A stretch of DNA of 64,000 bases. Origin: an uncultured Sphingomonadaceae bacterium. GTDB lineage: Bacteria > Pseudomonadota > Alphaproteobacteria > Sphingomonadales > Sphingomonadaceae. The position numbers were made by a program, and so were the translations under genes. This document shows, in pieces, positions 37,606 through 45,406 of the stretch. Position 1 is the first letter of the stretch, and every line of letters starts with the position of its first letter. The notes beneath the pieces are model-generated. The model saw only the letters and a program-made list of their open reading frames with translations. It was not told where the DNA came from and did not search any database. The stretch covers positions 657,501-721,500 of the forward strand of contig CANNFX010000001.1 in NCBI GenBank assembly GCA_947504025.1. The letters run 5' to 3'.

Positions 37606-37663
37606 ATTGGTTGGAACCGAAGCTCCGCAGGCGCGCCTATACAGACGTACCCGAACTTTGCAA

Positions 37664-38200
37664 TTACTTGACGAGTTCGACCTGCTCGAAGTCCAGCTCG
37701 ACCGGCGTTGCGCGGCCGAAGATGGATACCGAGACCTTGACCTTGGCCTTGTCGAAATCGAGCTCTTCCACAATGCCATTGAAGCTGGCGAAGGGACCGT
37801 CGAGAACTTTGACCGAATCGCCAATTTCGTAATCGACGTGGATCTGCTTCTTCGGGGCGTTGGCCGCTTCTTCGGCGGCGCCGAAGTAGCGCGCTGCTTC
37901 CGCTTCGGAGATTGGCTGCGGCTTGTTATCATTGCCGAGGAAGCCCGAAACCTTCGGGGTGTTCTTCACAAGGTGATAGACATCATCGGTCAGCTGCAAT
38001 TTGGCCAGAACGTAGCCCGGCATAAACTTGCGTTCGGTCTGGACCTTCTTGCCGCGCTTGATCTCAGTAATCGTTTCGGTCGGAACTTCGACCTCCTCGA
38101 CACCGTCGGACAGGCCGAGCCGCTCCGCTTCCGAAATAATCGAATCGCGAACCTTATTCTCAAAACCGGAATAGGCGTGGATGATGTACCAGCGAGCCAT
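37664..38200 (-). CDS. Transcription antitermination factor NusG
   Basis: A 178-residue Nus[22 protein letters not shown] is the start of the NGN domain, [30 protein letters not shown] its core, and the C-terminal KOW domain contains [22 protein letters not shown]. It binds RNA polymerase and links it to Rho or ribosomes. It lies between secE and rplK, the standard order. The loop between NGN and KOW is longer than in E. coli ([10 protein letters not shown]), as in other alphaproteobacteria. Confidence 0.97.
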   Translation of the reverse strand: MARWYIIHAYSGFENKVRDSIISEAERLGLSDGVEEVEVPTETITEIKRGKKVQTERKFMPGYVLAKLQLTDDVYHLVKNTPKVSGFLGNDNKPQPISEAEAARYFGAAEEAANAPKKQIHVDYEIGDSVKVLDGPFASFNGIVEELDFDKAKVKVSVSIFGRATPVELDFEQVELVK

Positions 38201-38240
38201 AGTGTAATCTTTTTCCCGTCGAACGAATTAGGCCGAGCGC

Positions 38241-38447
38241 TCAGGCGAGCGTCAGAAGCCAACTAACTAAAGCACCAAAAACCGAATCAATGCCGAGGAA
38301 GAACAGCGACAGCACAATCATCATAATGCCCACGAAAATCGCGGTCGTGATGGTTTCCTGCCGGGTCGGCCAGACAACCTTAGAGGTTTCTGTGCGGACC
38401 TGACGGATGAATTCGCCCGGGGACGTTTTCTTGCTGGGTTCGGCCAT
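38241..38447 (-). CDS. SecE, protein translocase subunit
   Basis: A 68-residue protein from ATG 38447 with one membrane helix (about 37-62, TTAIFVGIMMIVLSLFFLGIDSVFG) preceded by the amphipathic segment with the conserved KVVWPTRQET. The single-span form is typical outside enterobacteria. SecE stabilises SecY in the translocon. An upstream start at 38498 is less likely. It is the first gene of secE-nusG-rplK-rplA. Confidence 0.95.
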   Translation of the reverse strand: MAEPSKKTSPGEFIRQVRTETSKVVWPTRQETITTAIFVGIMMIVLSLFFLGIDSVFGALVSWLLTLA

Positions 38448-38716
38448 TGCGTGTGTCCATGCTTTCAAGCGTGAATAAAACTGCGTGTCTTTCGCCAAGG
38501 GTTCATCGCCGCCCCGGTCATATTGTCCGGGAGGGGCTGAATGTTCTCCGATGTCGGAAGACGAAGGGCCATTTAGCTATCGTCTTGCGCAAAAGCAAGG
38601 CTGCGAGGGTCGCATTTTCGCGCTGTCTGGTTGCAACTGCAACTTAGGGCTGGCGCATTGGAGCCGCCACCGATAGCTTGCGCGCCAATTAGGGACTTAC
38701 CGAGGGGGAGCCATAC

Positions 38717-40258
38717 GTGGCCGCTACAAATGAAGCTCAGTCTACTGGACTGATTGATCAAGTTACCAATGTTTCAGACTTTATCTGGGGCGGAACCTGG
38801 AACGGAGAGGCGCTTTCGTGGCTTTCCATCGGCGGGCAGCCGATCCCTCCCATGACTTTGATCCTGCTGGGTATCGGCATGTGGATCATGATCGGCCTGA
38901 AATTCTATCCGATCCGCAAACTCGGCAGCGCATTTGCCGGCCTGTTCAAGAGTCGCAAGAGCGAAGGCGACGGTGAGATTTCACCATTCGCAGCGCTGTC
39001 GACGGCGCTATCGGGCCAAGTCGGTACGGGTAATTTGGCCGGTGTTGCCACAGCGATCACACTCGGTGGCCCCGGCGCGATTTTCTGGATGTGGATCACG
39101 GCACTTGTCGGCATGGCGCTCGCCTTCGCCGAGGGTTCCCTGGCGATCCGTTACCGCGAAAAGACATCGGACGGCGTCTATCGCGGCGGCCCGATGAGCT
39201 ACATCATGATCGGCCTGGGCAAAAAATACACATGGCTGGCAATCCTGTTCTGCGTCGGCACGCTGTTCTCAGCCTTGGTCACAGGCAACTCAATCCAAGC
39301 GAATGCGGTGGCTGACGGGCTGAACGAGCTCTTCGGTATCGAGGAATGGCTCGGCGGACTGATTGTCGCGATATTGGTCTTTATAGTGATAATCGGCGGC
39401 ATCAAATCCATCGGCGGCGTGGCTGAAAAAATCATCCCGTTCATGGCAGGTGCCTATATCCTGATGGCAATTATCGCGCTGATCCTGAACTTCGGCGATC
39501 TGCCCGCAACCTTCTCGTTGATCTTCAACGGGGCGTTCAACACGCAGGCTGCGACCGGCGGGTTCTTGGGCGCGGCCATCATGCTGGCGATCCGAGCCGG
39601 CGTAGCGCGCGGATTGTTCTCCAACGAGGCGGGTCAGGGTTCGACCCCTATCGCGCATGCCGTGGCCCAGACCAACGATCCTGAAGCACAGGGCCGCATG
39701 GCGATGCTGGGCACGTTCATCGATACGATCGTGATCTGCACTATGACTGCACTGGTCATGCTGACGGTAAAGGGCGACTTCACCGCCGGCGGGGAAGCCG
39801 TTGCCCATGCCTGGAACTCCGATCTTCAGGGCTTCGCCATGACCAGCGGCGCATTTGCTGCCGCATTCCCGTTCGAAGTCGCTAGCGTTCCCATCGGAAC
39901 TTTGGTCGCGTCGATTGCGCTAATTCTGTTCGTGTTCACAACACTTCTGACATGGTCGTACTACGGCGAACGGGCAATCACCTTCATCTATGACCGCACA
40001 CCAGGCTCGACCCGCGGCGGGGAGAAGGTGCTGCATATGACGTGGCGCGTATTGTGGTGCGTGGTTATCTATATCGGTGCGTCGCAAGATCTGACGTTGG
40101 TCTGGCGCCTTGGCGATATCTCAAACGCGGCGATGGCGCTGCCTAACTTGCTCGCATTGGCGTTACTGTCAGGAGTGGTATTCAAGCTCGCACAAGGCGA
40201 CAAGACTGCCGGGCCAGACCACCTTGCCGATACGCCGGAAGAGCCCAACGAGTACTGA
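38717..40258 (+). CDS. Alanine/glycine:cation symporter (AGCS family)
   Basis: A 513-residue membrane protein starting at GTG 38717, with GAGGGGGAG upstream. Family motifs are FAALSTALSGQVGTGNLAGVATAI and GGPGAIFWMWITALVGMA, then RGLFSNEAGQGSTPIAHA. About eleven spans are predicted. It imports alanine or glycine with sodium. It is inserted, in the opposite direction, between secE and tRNA-Trp, which are adjacent in many bacteria. A 14-bp terminator stem follows. Confidence 0.94.
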   Translation: MAATNEAQSTGLIDQVTNVSDFIWGGTWNGEALSWLSIGGQPIPPMTLILLGIGMWIMIGLKFYPIRKLGSAFAGLFKSRKSEGDGEISPFAALSTALSGQVGTGNLAGVATAITLGGPGAIFWMWITALVGMALAFAEGSLAIRYREKTSDGVYRGGPMSYIMIGLGKKYTWLAILFCVGTLFSALVTGNSIQANAVADGLNELFGIEEWLGGLIVAILVFIVIIGGIKSIGGVAEKIIPFMAGAYILMAIIALILNFGDLPATFSLIFNGAFNTQAATGGFLGAAIMLAIRAGVARGLFSNEAGQGSTPIAHAVAQTNDPEAQGRMAMLGTFIDTIVICTMTALVMLTVKGDFTAGGEAVAHAWNSDLQGFAMTSGAFAAAFPFEVASVPIGTLVASIALILFVFTTLLTWSYYGERAITFIYDRTPGSTRGGEKVLHMTWRVLWCVVIYIGASQDLTLVWRLGDISNAAMALPNLLALALLSGVVFKLAQGDKTAGPDHLADTPEEPNEY

Positions 40259-40270
40259 CACCGTTGAACG

Positions 40271-40294
40271 TCCTCCAAGCGTACACTTGGAGGA
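40271..40294 (+). repeat. Hairpin enclosing a ribosome-binding-like sequence
   Basis: A perfect 9-bp inverted repeat, TCCTCCAAG (40271-40279) with CTTGGAGGA (40286-40294), six-base loop. The downstream arm reads GGAGGAGGAG, a strong Shine-Dalgarno-like sequence, but no start codon follows within 20 bases. It stands 10 bases after the symporter stop, before the terminator, and may simply stabilise the 3' end. Confidence 0.4.
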
Positions 40295-40304
40295 GGAGAA
40301 TTAC

Positions 40305-40346
40305 GAAGAAGGGGCGCGCAGCAGTTAAGCTACGCGCCCCTTCTTC
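40305..40346 (+). terminator. Strong terminator after the AGCS symporter
   Basis: A perfect 14-bp stem pairs GAAGAAGGGGCGCG (40305-40318) with CGCGCCCCTTCTTC (40333-40346), loop of 14 bases, followed by ATTT. The A-rich start and T-rich end of the stem make it effective in both directions, so it also serves the small minus-strand gene at 40389-40535. Confidence 0.8.
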
Positions 40347-40388
40347 ATTTCACATTCGCGCTCTTAACTGCGCGAAACAAATATTTGA

Positions 40389-40535
40389 TCAGGTGCCGAA
40401 CAAGCGCTGGAGGAAGCCTGGCTCCTCCATCGGGCGGATCGGACCATGTGTCATATAACGTGATGATGCGTCGCGGTGCGGGCGCGGAAGCGTCCAACCG
40501 TCGGGGCGACTGCTACGAAAACTGATACTACCCAT
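40389..40535 (-). CDS. 48-residue protein of unknown function
   Basis: A short open frame on the minus strand, too small for most gene callers. It starts at ATG 40535 with AAAGGAG six bases upstream, a near-perfect ribosome-binding site, and ends 43 bases before a bidirectional terminator. The product is rich in Arg, Pro and Ser (start MGSISFRSSRPDGW, end PGFLQRLFGT) and has no membrane span. I do not recognise the family. The good translation signals and terminator support a real gene; it lies between the tRNA-Trp gene and the symporter. Confidence 0.6.
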   Translation of the reverse strand: MGSISFRSSRPDGWTLPRPHRDASSRYMTHGPIRPMEEPGFLQRLFGT

Positions 40536-40704
40536 GACGAACTCCTTTAAACTGCTATCTCAATACACCGCTGAAAATGAACGGTTCAGCAATGGAAGCT
40601 ATAGACAATTGAAAGGTGCGCCAGATCAGTACGCAGCTCACGCCAAAGGTTAATGCTGCCCTTGGGCAACATATTTATAGATTGTGATGTCCGAATATCT
40701 TGCC

Positions 40705-40780
40705 TGGCAGGAGCGCACGGACTCGAACCGTGGGCCCTCGGTTTTGGAGACCGATGCTCTACCAACTGAGCTACGCTCCT
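40705..40780 (-). tRNA. tRNA-Trp (anticodon CCA)
   Basis: A 76-base tRNA on the minus strand with encoded CCA (40705-40707). The acceptor stem pairs AGGAGCG with CGCTCCT; the D arm is GCTCAGTTGGTAGAGC; the anticodon loop CTCCAAA carries CCA; the T arm holds GGTTCGAGTCC. tRNA-Trp upstream of secE-nusG is an old bacterial arrangement; here about 2.2 kb with the symporter and a small gene intervene. Confidence 0.96.
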
Positions 40781-40863
40781 GCAGGCGAAGGCGCGTTTAA
40801 GGCCAAGGCAGCTGCATGGCAAGCGGCCTTTCACTTGAACGCCCGTGGTAGTAAGGTCTGCTG

Positions 40864-41589
40864 GTGCACAGCCCCCATCCCCCGATCATTCCTCCCGACA
40901 TGTTATTGTCGGCATATCGCATCGGAATATTCCCGATGGCGGACAACCGCGAAGATACAGAAGTGTTCTGGGTAGAACCGAAGAAGCGTGCGATCATCCC
41001 GTTGGATGGGTTTCGCTGCTCAGCCTCATTGGCAAAAGTGCTGAAACGCGAACGGTTCGAAGTAACCTGCAACACCGCCTTCAGTGAAGTCATCGCAGCT
41101 TGTTCTGAACCCCGGTCACCAAGCGAAGGTAGTTGGATCAGTCACCGAATCGAGGCCAGCTACGAAATGCTCCACGGGCTCGGCAATGCCCATTCCATCG
41201 AGTGTTGGCAGGACGGCGAGCTGGTCGGTGGTCTATATGGTGTCGGCTTCGACGGCGTGTTCTGCGGCGAAAGCATGTTCAGCCGCACCACTGACGCATC
41301 CAAAGTTGCGCTAGCATGGCTGGTTGCAGTCATGCGCCACGGCGGACAGCGATTGCTCGATTGCCAGTTTATGACGGATCACCTCGCCTCGCTTGGCGCA
41401 GTGGAAATGCCGCAAGCGGACTATCTTAAACTACTGGTCGAAGCGCGAGAAAGCGGGGCACCGGCCCAAAATCAAACGATGCCGCTGCCAGTGGCCTACG
41501 CGTCGCTATTGTCCGAATTGTCGTCCGAAGAGACGGGGGCTTCCTGTCCTGGAAAGCGCATTGCGCAATCCTTGACCCAAACGTCATAA
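40864..41589 (+). CDS. Leucyl/phenylalanyl-tRNA--protein transferase
   Basis: A 241-residue transferase that adds Leu or Phe to proteins with basic N-termini (N-end rule). IPPDMLLSAYRIGIFPMADN is the canonical N-terminal region, and GLYGVGFDGVFCGESMFSR and LLDCQFMTDHLASLGA follow. The GTG at 40864 gives the usual N-terminal length; an ATG at 40900 is the alternative. The last 94 bases overlap the convergent DUF2155 gene; the C-terminal about 30 residues are outside the conserved domain. Confidence 0.92.
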   Translation: MHSPHPPIIPPDMLLSAYRIGIFPMADNREDTEVFWVEPKKRAIIPLDGFRCSASLAKVLKRERFEVTCNTAFSEVIAACSEPRSPSEGSWISHRIEASYEMLHGLGNAHSIECWQDGELVGGLYGVGFDGVFCGESMFSRTTDASKVALAWLVAVMRHGGQRLLDCQFMTDHLASLGAVEMPQADYLKLLVEARESGAPAQNQTMPLPVAYASLLSELSSEETGASCPGKRIAQSLTQTS

Positions 41590-42029
41590 ATAGGATGTTC
41601 GACGACATTCAATGACGGGGCGTTTTTGAACAGCCATCCGGAGAAAACTTTGCGCCAGGTCAAATCTTCGTCGGCGCTTTCGCGTTCTTCCACAAGTACC
41701 TGAACGAATGCACCCGTCTGCTGCGGCATTTCCCATGGTGCAGTCCGCTCGCAGCTTTCCAGCCGGATCACGACATTGTCGACGCGCCGCGCTTCGCCCG
41801 GCTTCATTTCGATCTCTTGCGACAGATTGTTCCGCTTATTGAGCAAACCGATGGTTGCCACTCGGTCAGCCAGCGGTGTTGCGCCTTCAACTTGAACAGG
41901 TTCGGCCTTGGTAACCGGCCGGCCTGTCAGCTCTTCGGGTACCTCATCCGATGGCGCTTCGCGCCGTTCGGACTCACCCGCGCATGCGGCCAATGCAAGC
42001 AATGGAATGAAAGCAAAGCCCGCGCGCAT
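41496..42029 (-). CDS. DUF2155 lipoprotein
   Basis: A 177-residue exported protein with lipobox LAAC (Cys16). The DUF2155 domain runs from about residue 60 to 170 and includes GLLNKRNNLSQEIEMKPGEARRVDNVVIRLESCE and the cysteine near the end (VKDCAMRF). Function unknown; the family regularly lies next to NDUFA12 and aat in alphaproteobacteria, as here. Two bases separate it from the NDUFA12 gene. Confidence 0.88.
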   Translation of the reverse strand: MRAGFAFIPLLALAACAGESERREAPSDEVPEELTGRPVTKAEPVQVEGATPLADRVATIGLLNKRNNLSQEIEMKPGEARRVDNVVIRLESCERTAPWEMPQQTGAFVQVLVEERESADEDLTWRKVFSGWLFKNAPSLNVVEHPIYDVWVKDCAMRFPGQEAPVSSDDNSDNSDA

Positions 42030-42031
42030 AA

Positions 42032-42424
42032 TCAGGCGTCAGGCGACCAAGCTTCGTAGTCACCGGTGGCGCCCACACGCTTGCCGCCGCGTTCCAAAGC
42101 GCCCTGCGGCCGATAAGCGGCCTGCGTGCCAGTGGCATTGGGCGTGAAATCCGCTTCCCAGACTTTTGCCGGTGGAAGGAAACTATCAGGCACGTCATCG
42201 CCTAAGCCGTGAAGCCAACCATGCCATTCGGCCGGCACGCGGCTGGCATCATTGGCACCTTCATAGATCACCCAGCGGCGCTCGCGCCCATCTGAATGTT
42301 TCTTCTTCGCACGGAAATAGGTGTTGCCCTGAACATCGGTGCCGACTTTCTCGCCGGTACGCCAACTGTTCAGCAAAGTGCCGATTGTGGCACCATTCCA
42401 CCAAGTGAAAATTTTGGAAATCAT
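42032..42424 (-). CDS. NDUFA12 family complex I accessory protein
   Basis: A 130-residue soluble protein with FTWWNGATIGTLLNSWRTGEKVGTDVQGNTYFRAKK, RRWVIYEGANDASRVPAEWHGWLHG, the hallmarks of the NDUFA12/B17.2 family. It binds the peripheral arm of NADH:ubiquinone oxidoreductase in alphaproteobacteria and mitochondria. It is followed closely by the DUF2155 gene, forming a two-gene operon. The core nuo operon is not in the window. Confidence 0.95.
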   Translation of the reverse strand: MISKIFTWWNGATIGTLLNSWRTGEKVGTDVQGNTYFRAKKKHSDGRERRWVIYEGANDASRVPAEWHGWLHGLGDDVPDSFLPPAKVWEADFTPNATGTQAAYRPQGALERGGKRVGATGDYEAWSPDA

Positions 42425-42505
42425 GCGGGAGCGCCTAGCTGATATGACCCAAGAGGAAAAGAGACTTGCTTGACGTTTTGAGCGAAGGAGTTTTGTTAGG
42501 CCCCC

Positions 42506-42988
42506 TCACCACTCCACCTTGTCACCCGCAACAATACCCAATTCCCCAGCGCGGCCGCCATTGAGCTCAAGCACAGCCGCTGCCACGCCGTCCGACAGGA
42601 TCGGTGTTTCGGAATATGGCTGAGCATTGGCCACGATATTACTGATCCGCCCATCAACACCGACAAAAATCAGATCAAGGGGAATGTAAGTGTTCCGCAT
42701 CCAGAAACTGGCCTGCGACGTACCGTCGCGGGGGAAGATCATTCCCTCGTCCGGTCCCATTTCCGTGCGGAACATCATCCCCTTGGCCTGCGCTTCAGGC
42801 GTATCGGCAACTTCGACCATAAAACTGTGAACGGCCTCACCATGAGTCACGGTCAGCGGAACTACTGCTAAACCCGATTCAGAGTGGCGATTTTCAACAG
42901 CCGGAGTTGCCTCAGCTGCTGTTTCAGTCCCACCTGACGAACAGCTGGCTAGCGCGAGCCCCATTAACACTGGGCCAATTAACTTCAT
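42506..42988 (-). CDS. DUF192 lipoprotein
   Basis: A 160-residue exported protein from ATG 42988 with lipobox LASC (Cys16). The DUF192 domain covers about 40-155: AQAKGMMFRTEMGPDEGMIFP, SFWMRNTYIPLDLIFVG and AVLELNGGRAGELGIVAGD are all diagnostic. The biochemical function is unknown. The start overlaps the recX stop by four bases (ATGA), so it is translated from the recX transcript. Confidence 0.9.
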   Translation of the reverse strand: MKLIGPVLMGLALASCSSGGTETAAEATPAVENRHSESGLAVVPLTVTHGEAVHSFMVEVADTPEAQAKGMMFRTEMGPDEGMIFPRDGTSQASFWMRNTYIPLDLIFVGVDGRISNIVANAQPYSETPILSDGVAAAVLELNGGRAGELGIVAGDKVEW

Positions 42989-43557
42989 AAATCGTCCTCC
43001 GCCGGATCGGCCCATGCTTCGGCCGCCGTGATGTTGGGCGCGTCGATCATTGCCTTCGCGCTGTCGTAGGAATGCCCCGCCCGGAGCATTGCCGCAATCT
43101 GCCTTTCTCGTTTCGCCCGGTCAATCTCTTCGAGACCAAATGGACCAAAGCGCCGTTTGCGTGCCATAACAAGCGCTGCAGCGCGCTGCTTACCCTCGCC
43201 CATTTTAACAGCATTACGTGTTTCTTCGTCGATCCCAGCTGCGTTGAGAGCCTGGTTCACCCGCCGTTGGCCATAGCCGCGTCGCATCAACCCGCCTGAT
43301 TTCATCCGCGCATATGCTTCATCATCTATATAGCCGAGGTCAACATAGCGCTGAGCCATAGCCGCAACGTCAGGGAACTCACCCTCATCCTCATCCCAGC
43401 CTCGTTCGCGTAGCTTGCGCCGCAGATAGTCCTGAAGCTTATGCGAAGAAGTCGCAAAACGGGCGACATAAGCCAACGCCATTTCCTGCAAACGATCCGT
43501 CGTCAACGGTTTCGGTGGGCGGCGCTCTCGCCTCGTTTGGCCGTGTTCATGTCGCAT
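42985..43557 (-). CDS. RecX family regulator
   Basis: A 190-residue, arginine- and lysine-rich protein with three-helix repeats: ALAYVARFATSSHKLQDYLRRKLRERGW, YIDDEAYARMKSGGLMRRGYGQRRVNQAL and a third repeat near the C-terminus (AAMLRAGHSYDSAKAMI). RecX binds RecA filaments and limits strand exchange. Not adjacent to recA here, which is common in alphaproteobacteria. Start at 43557 is preferred to 43575. No LexA box was recognised upstream. Confidence 0.9.
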   Translation of the reverse strand: MRHEHGQTRRERRPPKPLTTDRLQEMALAYVARFATSSHKLQDYLRRKLRERGWDEDEGEFPDVAAMAQRYVDLGYIDDEAYARMKSGGLMRRGYGQRRVNQALNAAGIDEETRNAVKMGEGKQRAAALVMARKRRFGPFGLEEIDRAKRERQIAAMLRAGHSYDSAKAMIDAPNITAAEAWADPAEDDL

Positions 43558-43666
43558 TGGCCATATTCGTGCCACAAACTCGCCCGAATGGAAAAGCCTG
43601 ACATCCCTAACGCAACATCAACTGCGCGCGCCAAACAATGGTAACATACGGATATCCCCCGAAAAT

Positions 43667-45406
43667 ATGACCGATACCGACCCTAAGCCGACACCAAATG
43701 ACTGTGCATTACCACGTCGTTTGTCCAACTTTTCGACCTTCGACGAGGCATTGAACTATGCTGCGCGAAGCGAAAAGGGCCTCAATTTTCACGATCCGCG
43801 TGGAAAACTTGAGCGCGCATATCCCTTTTCCGAATTACGCGATGATTCGCTCGCTATGGCCCGGCGTCTGATTGCAGCTGGCGCAGTTCCCGGCACGCGC
43901 ATCGCGCTGGTCGCCGAAACCGGGCCTGAATTTGCCGCACTGTTTTGCGGCGCAGTCTATGCGGGCGCATGGCCGGTACCTTTGCCATTGCCGACAACTT
44001 TCGGTGGACGCGATAGCTATGTTGAACAGCTTTCCGTCCAGCTGGCGAGCTCCGATCCTGAAATGTTGCTCTATCCGACCGAAATCGCCGAAATGGCCAA
44101 AGCTGCTGCTGACAAACAGGGCTGCAAGGGAATCACTTGGGAAGAATTTGCAGAAGGCGACGCGCCAGACGTAGAGCTGCCAGAGCTGAAACCTGAAGAC
44201 ATTTGCTATCTGCAATATTCCAGCGGCTCGACACGTTTCCCGCATGGCGTCGCTGTCACACACGAAGCATTGCTCAACAACTTAGCTGGCCATTCGCACG
44301 GCATGCATATTAGCGAAGGCGACCGCTGTGTAAGCTGGTTGCCTTGGTACCACGACATGGGCCTCGTTGGCTGTTTCTTGTCGATCATCGCCAACCAGAT
44401 TTCGACCGACTATCTGCGGACCGAACATTTCGCCCGCCGCCCGCTGGCATGGCTCGATATGATCAGCCGCAATCAAGGCACCACGCTCAGCTATTCGCCC
44501 ACCTTCGGCTATGATATTTGCGCGCGCCGTATTTCCAGCCAAAGCCATGTCGATGAACGTTTTGACCTGTCGCGATGGCGGGTCGCCGGCAATGGCGCGG
44601 ACATGATCCGCCCCGACGTCATGCAGGGCTTCGTCAACGCGTTTTCCAACGCAGGCTTCAAGGCCGATGCCTTCCTGCCAAGCTACGGCCTTGCCGAAGC
44701 GACACTGGCTGTAACCATCATGCCACCCGGCGAAGGTATCCGCGTTGAGCTGGTCGAAGAAGAACGCTTGTCAGGCCATAAGCGCGACCTGTCGCGGCCC
44801 GCCCGCTACCGGGCCATTGTCAATTGCGGGAAGGCCGTGCGCGACATGGCTCTCGAAATTCGCGGTGAAAAGGGCGAGATCAAGTCCGACCACCAGATCG
44901 GCAAAGTATGGTGCAAGGGTCCCAGCGTCATGCATTCCTATTTCCGCGATCCAGAGGCGACCGACGAATGCCTGGTCGATGGTTGGCTGGATACGGGCGA
45001 CATGGGTTATATGGTCGATGGATATCTGTTTATCGTCGGCCGCGCAAAAGACATGATCATCATCAACGGCAAGAACCATTGGCCGCAAGATATTGAATGG
45101 GCTGTCGAGCAGTTGCCCGGATTCAACCACGGCGACATCGCAGCTTTCGCTGTCGAAACCGAAAGCGGTGAAGAGGCCCCCGCAGTGCTGGTCCATTGTC
45201 GCGTTTCCGATCCTGAAGAGCGAGTGAAGCTGCACGAGACCATCCGCGACAAGGTGCGTTCCATCACAGGAATGAATTGCGTTGTCGAACTGGTCCCGCC
45301 CCGCACCTTACCGCGCACAAGCTCCGGTAAGCTCAGCCGCGCTAAGGCGAAGAAGTTGTATCTGTCAGGTGAAATCCAGCCGATTGAGCTGCTGGTCGCT
45401 GCCTAG
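43667..45406 (+). CDS. Fatty acyl-AMP ligase (FAAL-like)
   Basis: A 579-residue ANL-superfamily enzyme. The nucleotide-binding loop is YLQYSSGSTRFPHGVAVTH, followed by SWLPWYHDMGLVG and YGLAEATLAV, and the hinge-like GWLDTGDMGYMVDGYLFIVGRAKDMIIINGKNHWPQDIE. The LPWYHDMGL segment and end motif SSGKLSRAKAK point to the FAAL branch, which activates fatty acids as acyl-adenylates, usually for transfer to a carrier protein. No acyl carrier protein, polyketide or peptide synthase gene lies nearby. Stop codons overlap the convergent DUF389 gene by four bases. Confidence 0.85.
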   Translation: MTDTDPKPTPNDCALPRRLSNFSTFDEALNYAARSEKGLNFHDPRGKLERAYPFSELRDDSLAMARRLIAAGAVPGTRIALVAETGPEFAALFCGAVYAGAWPVPLPLPTTFGGRDSYVEQLSVQLASSDPEMLLYPTEIAEMAKAAADKQGCKGITWEEFAEGDAPDVELPELKPEDICYLQYSSGSTRFPHGVAVTHEALLNNLAGHSHGMHISEGDRCVSWLPWYHDMGLVGCFLSIIANQISTDYLRTEHFARRPLAWLDMISRNQGTTLSYSPTFGYDICARRISSQSHVDERFDLSRWRVAGNGADMIRPDVMQGFVNAFSNAGFKADAFLPSYGLAEATLAVTIMPPGEGIRVELVEEERLSGHKRDLSRPARYRAIVNCGKAVRDMALEIRGEKGEIKSDHQIGKVWCKGPSVMHSYFRDPEATDECLVDGWLDTGDMGYMVDGYLFIVGRAKDMIIINGKNHWPQDIEWAVEQLPGFNHGDIAAFAVETESGEEAPAVLVHCRVSDPEERVKLHETIRDKVRSITGMNCVVELVPPRTLPRTSSGKLSRAKAKKLYLSGEIQPIELLVAA

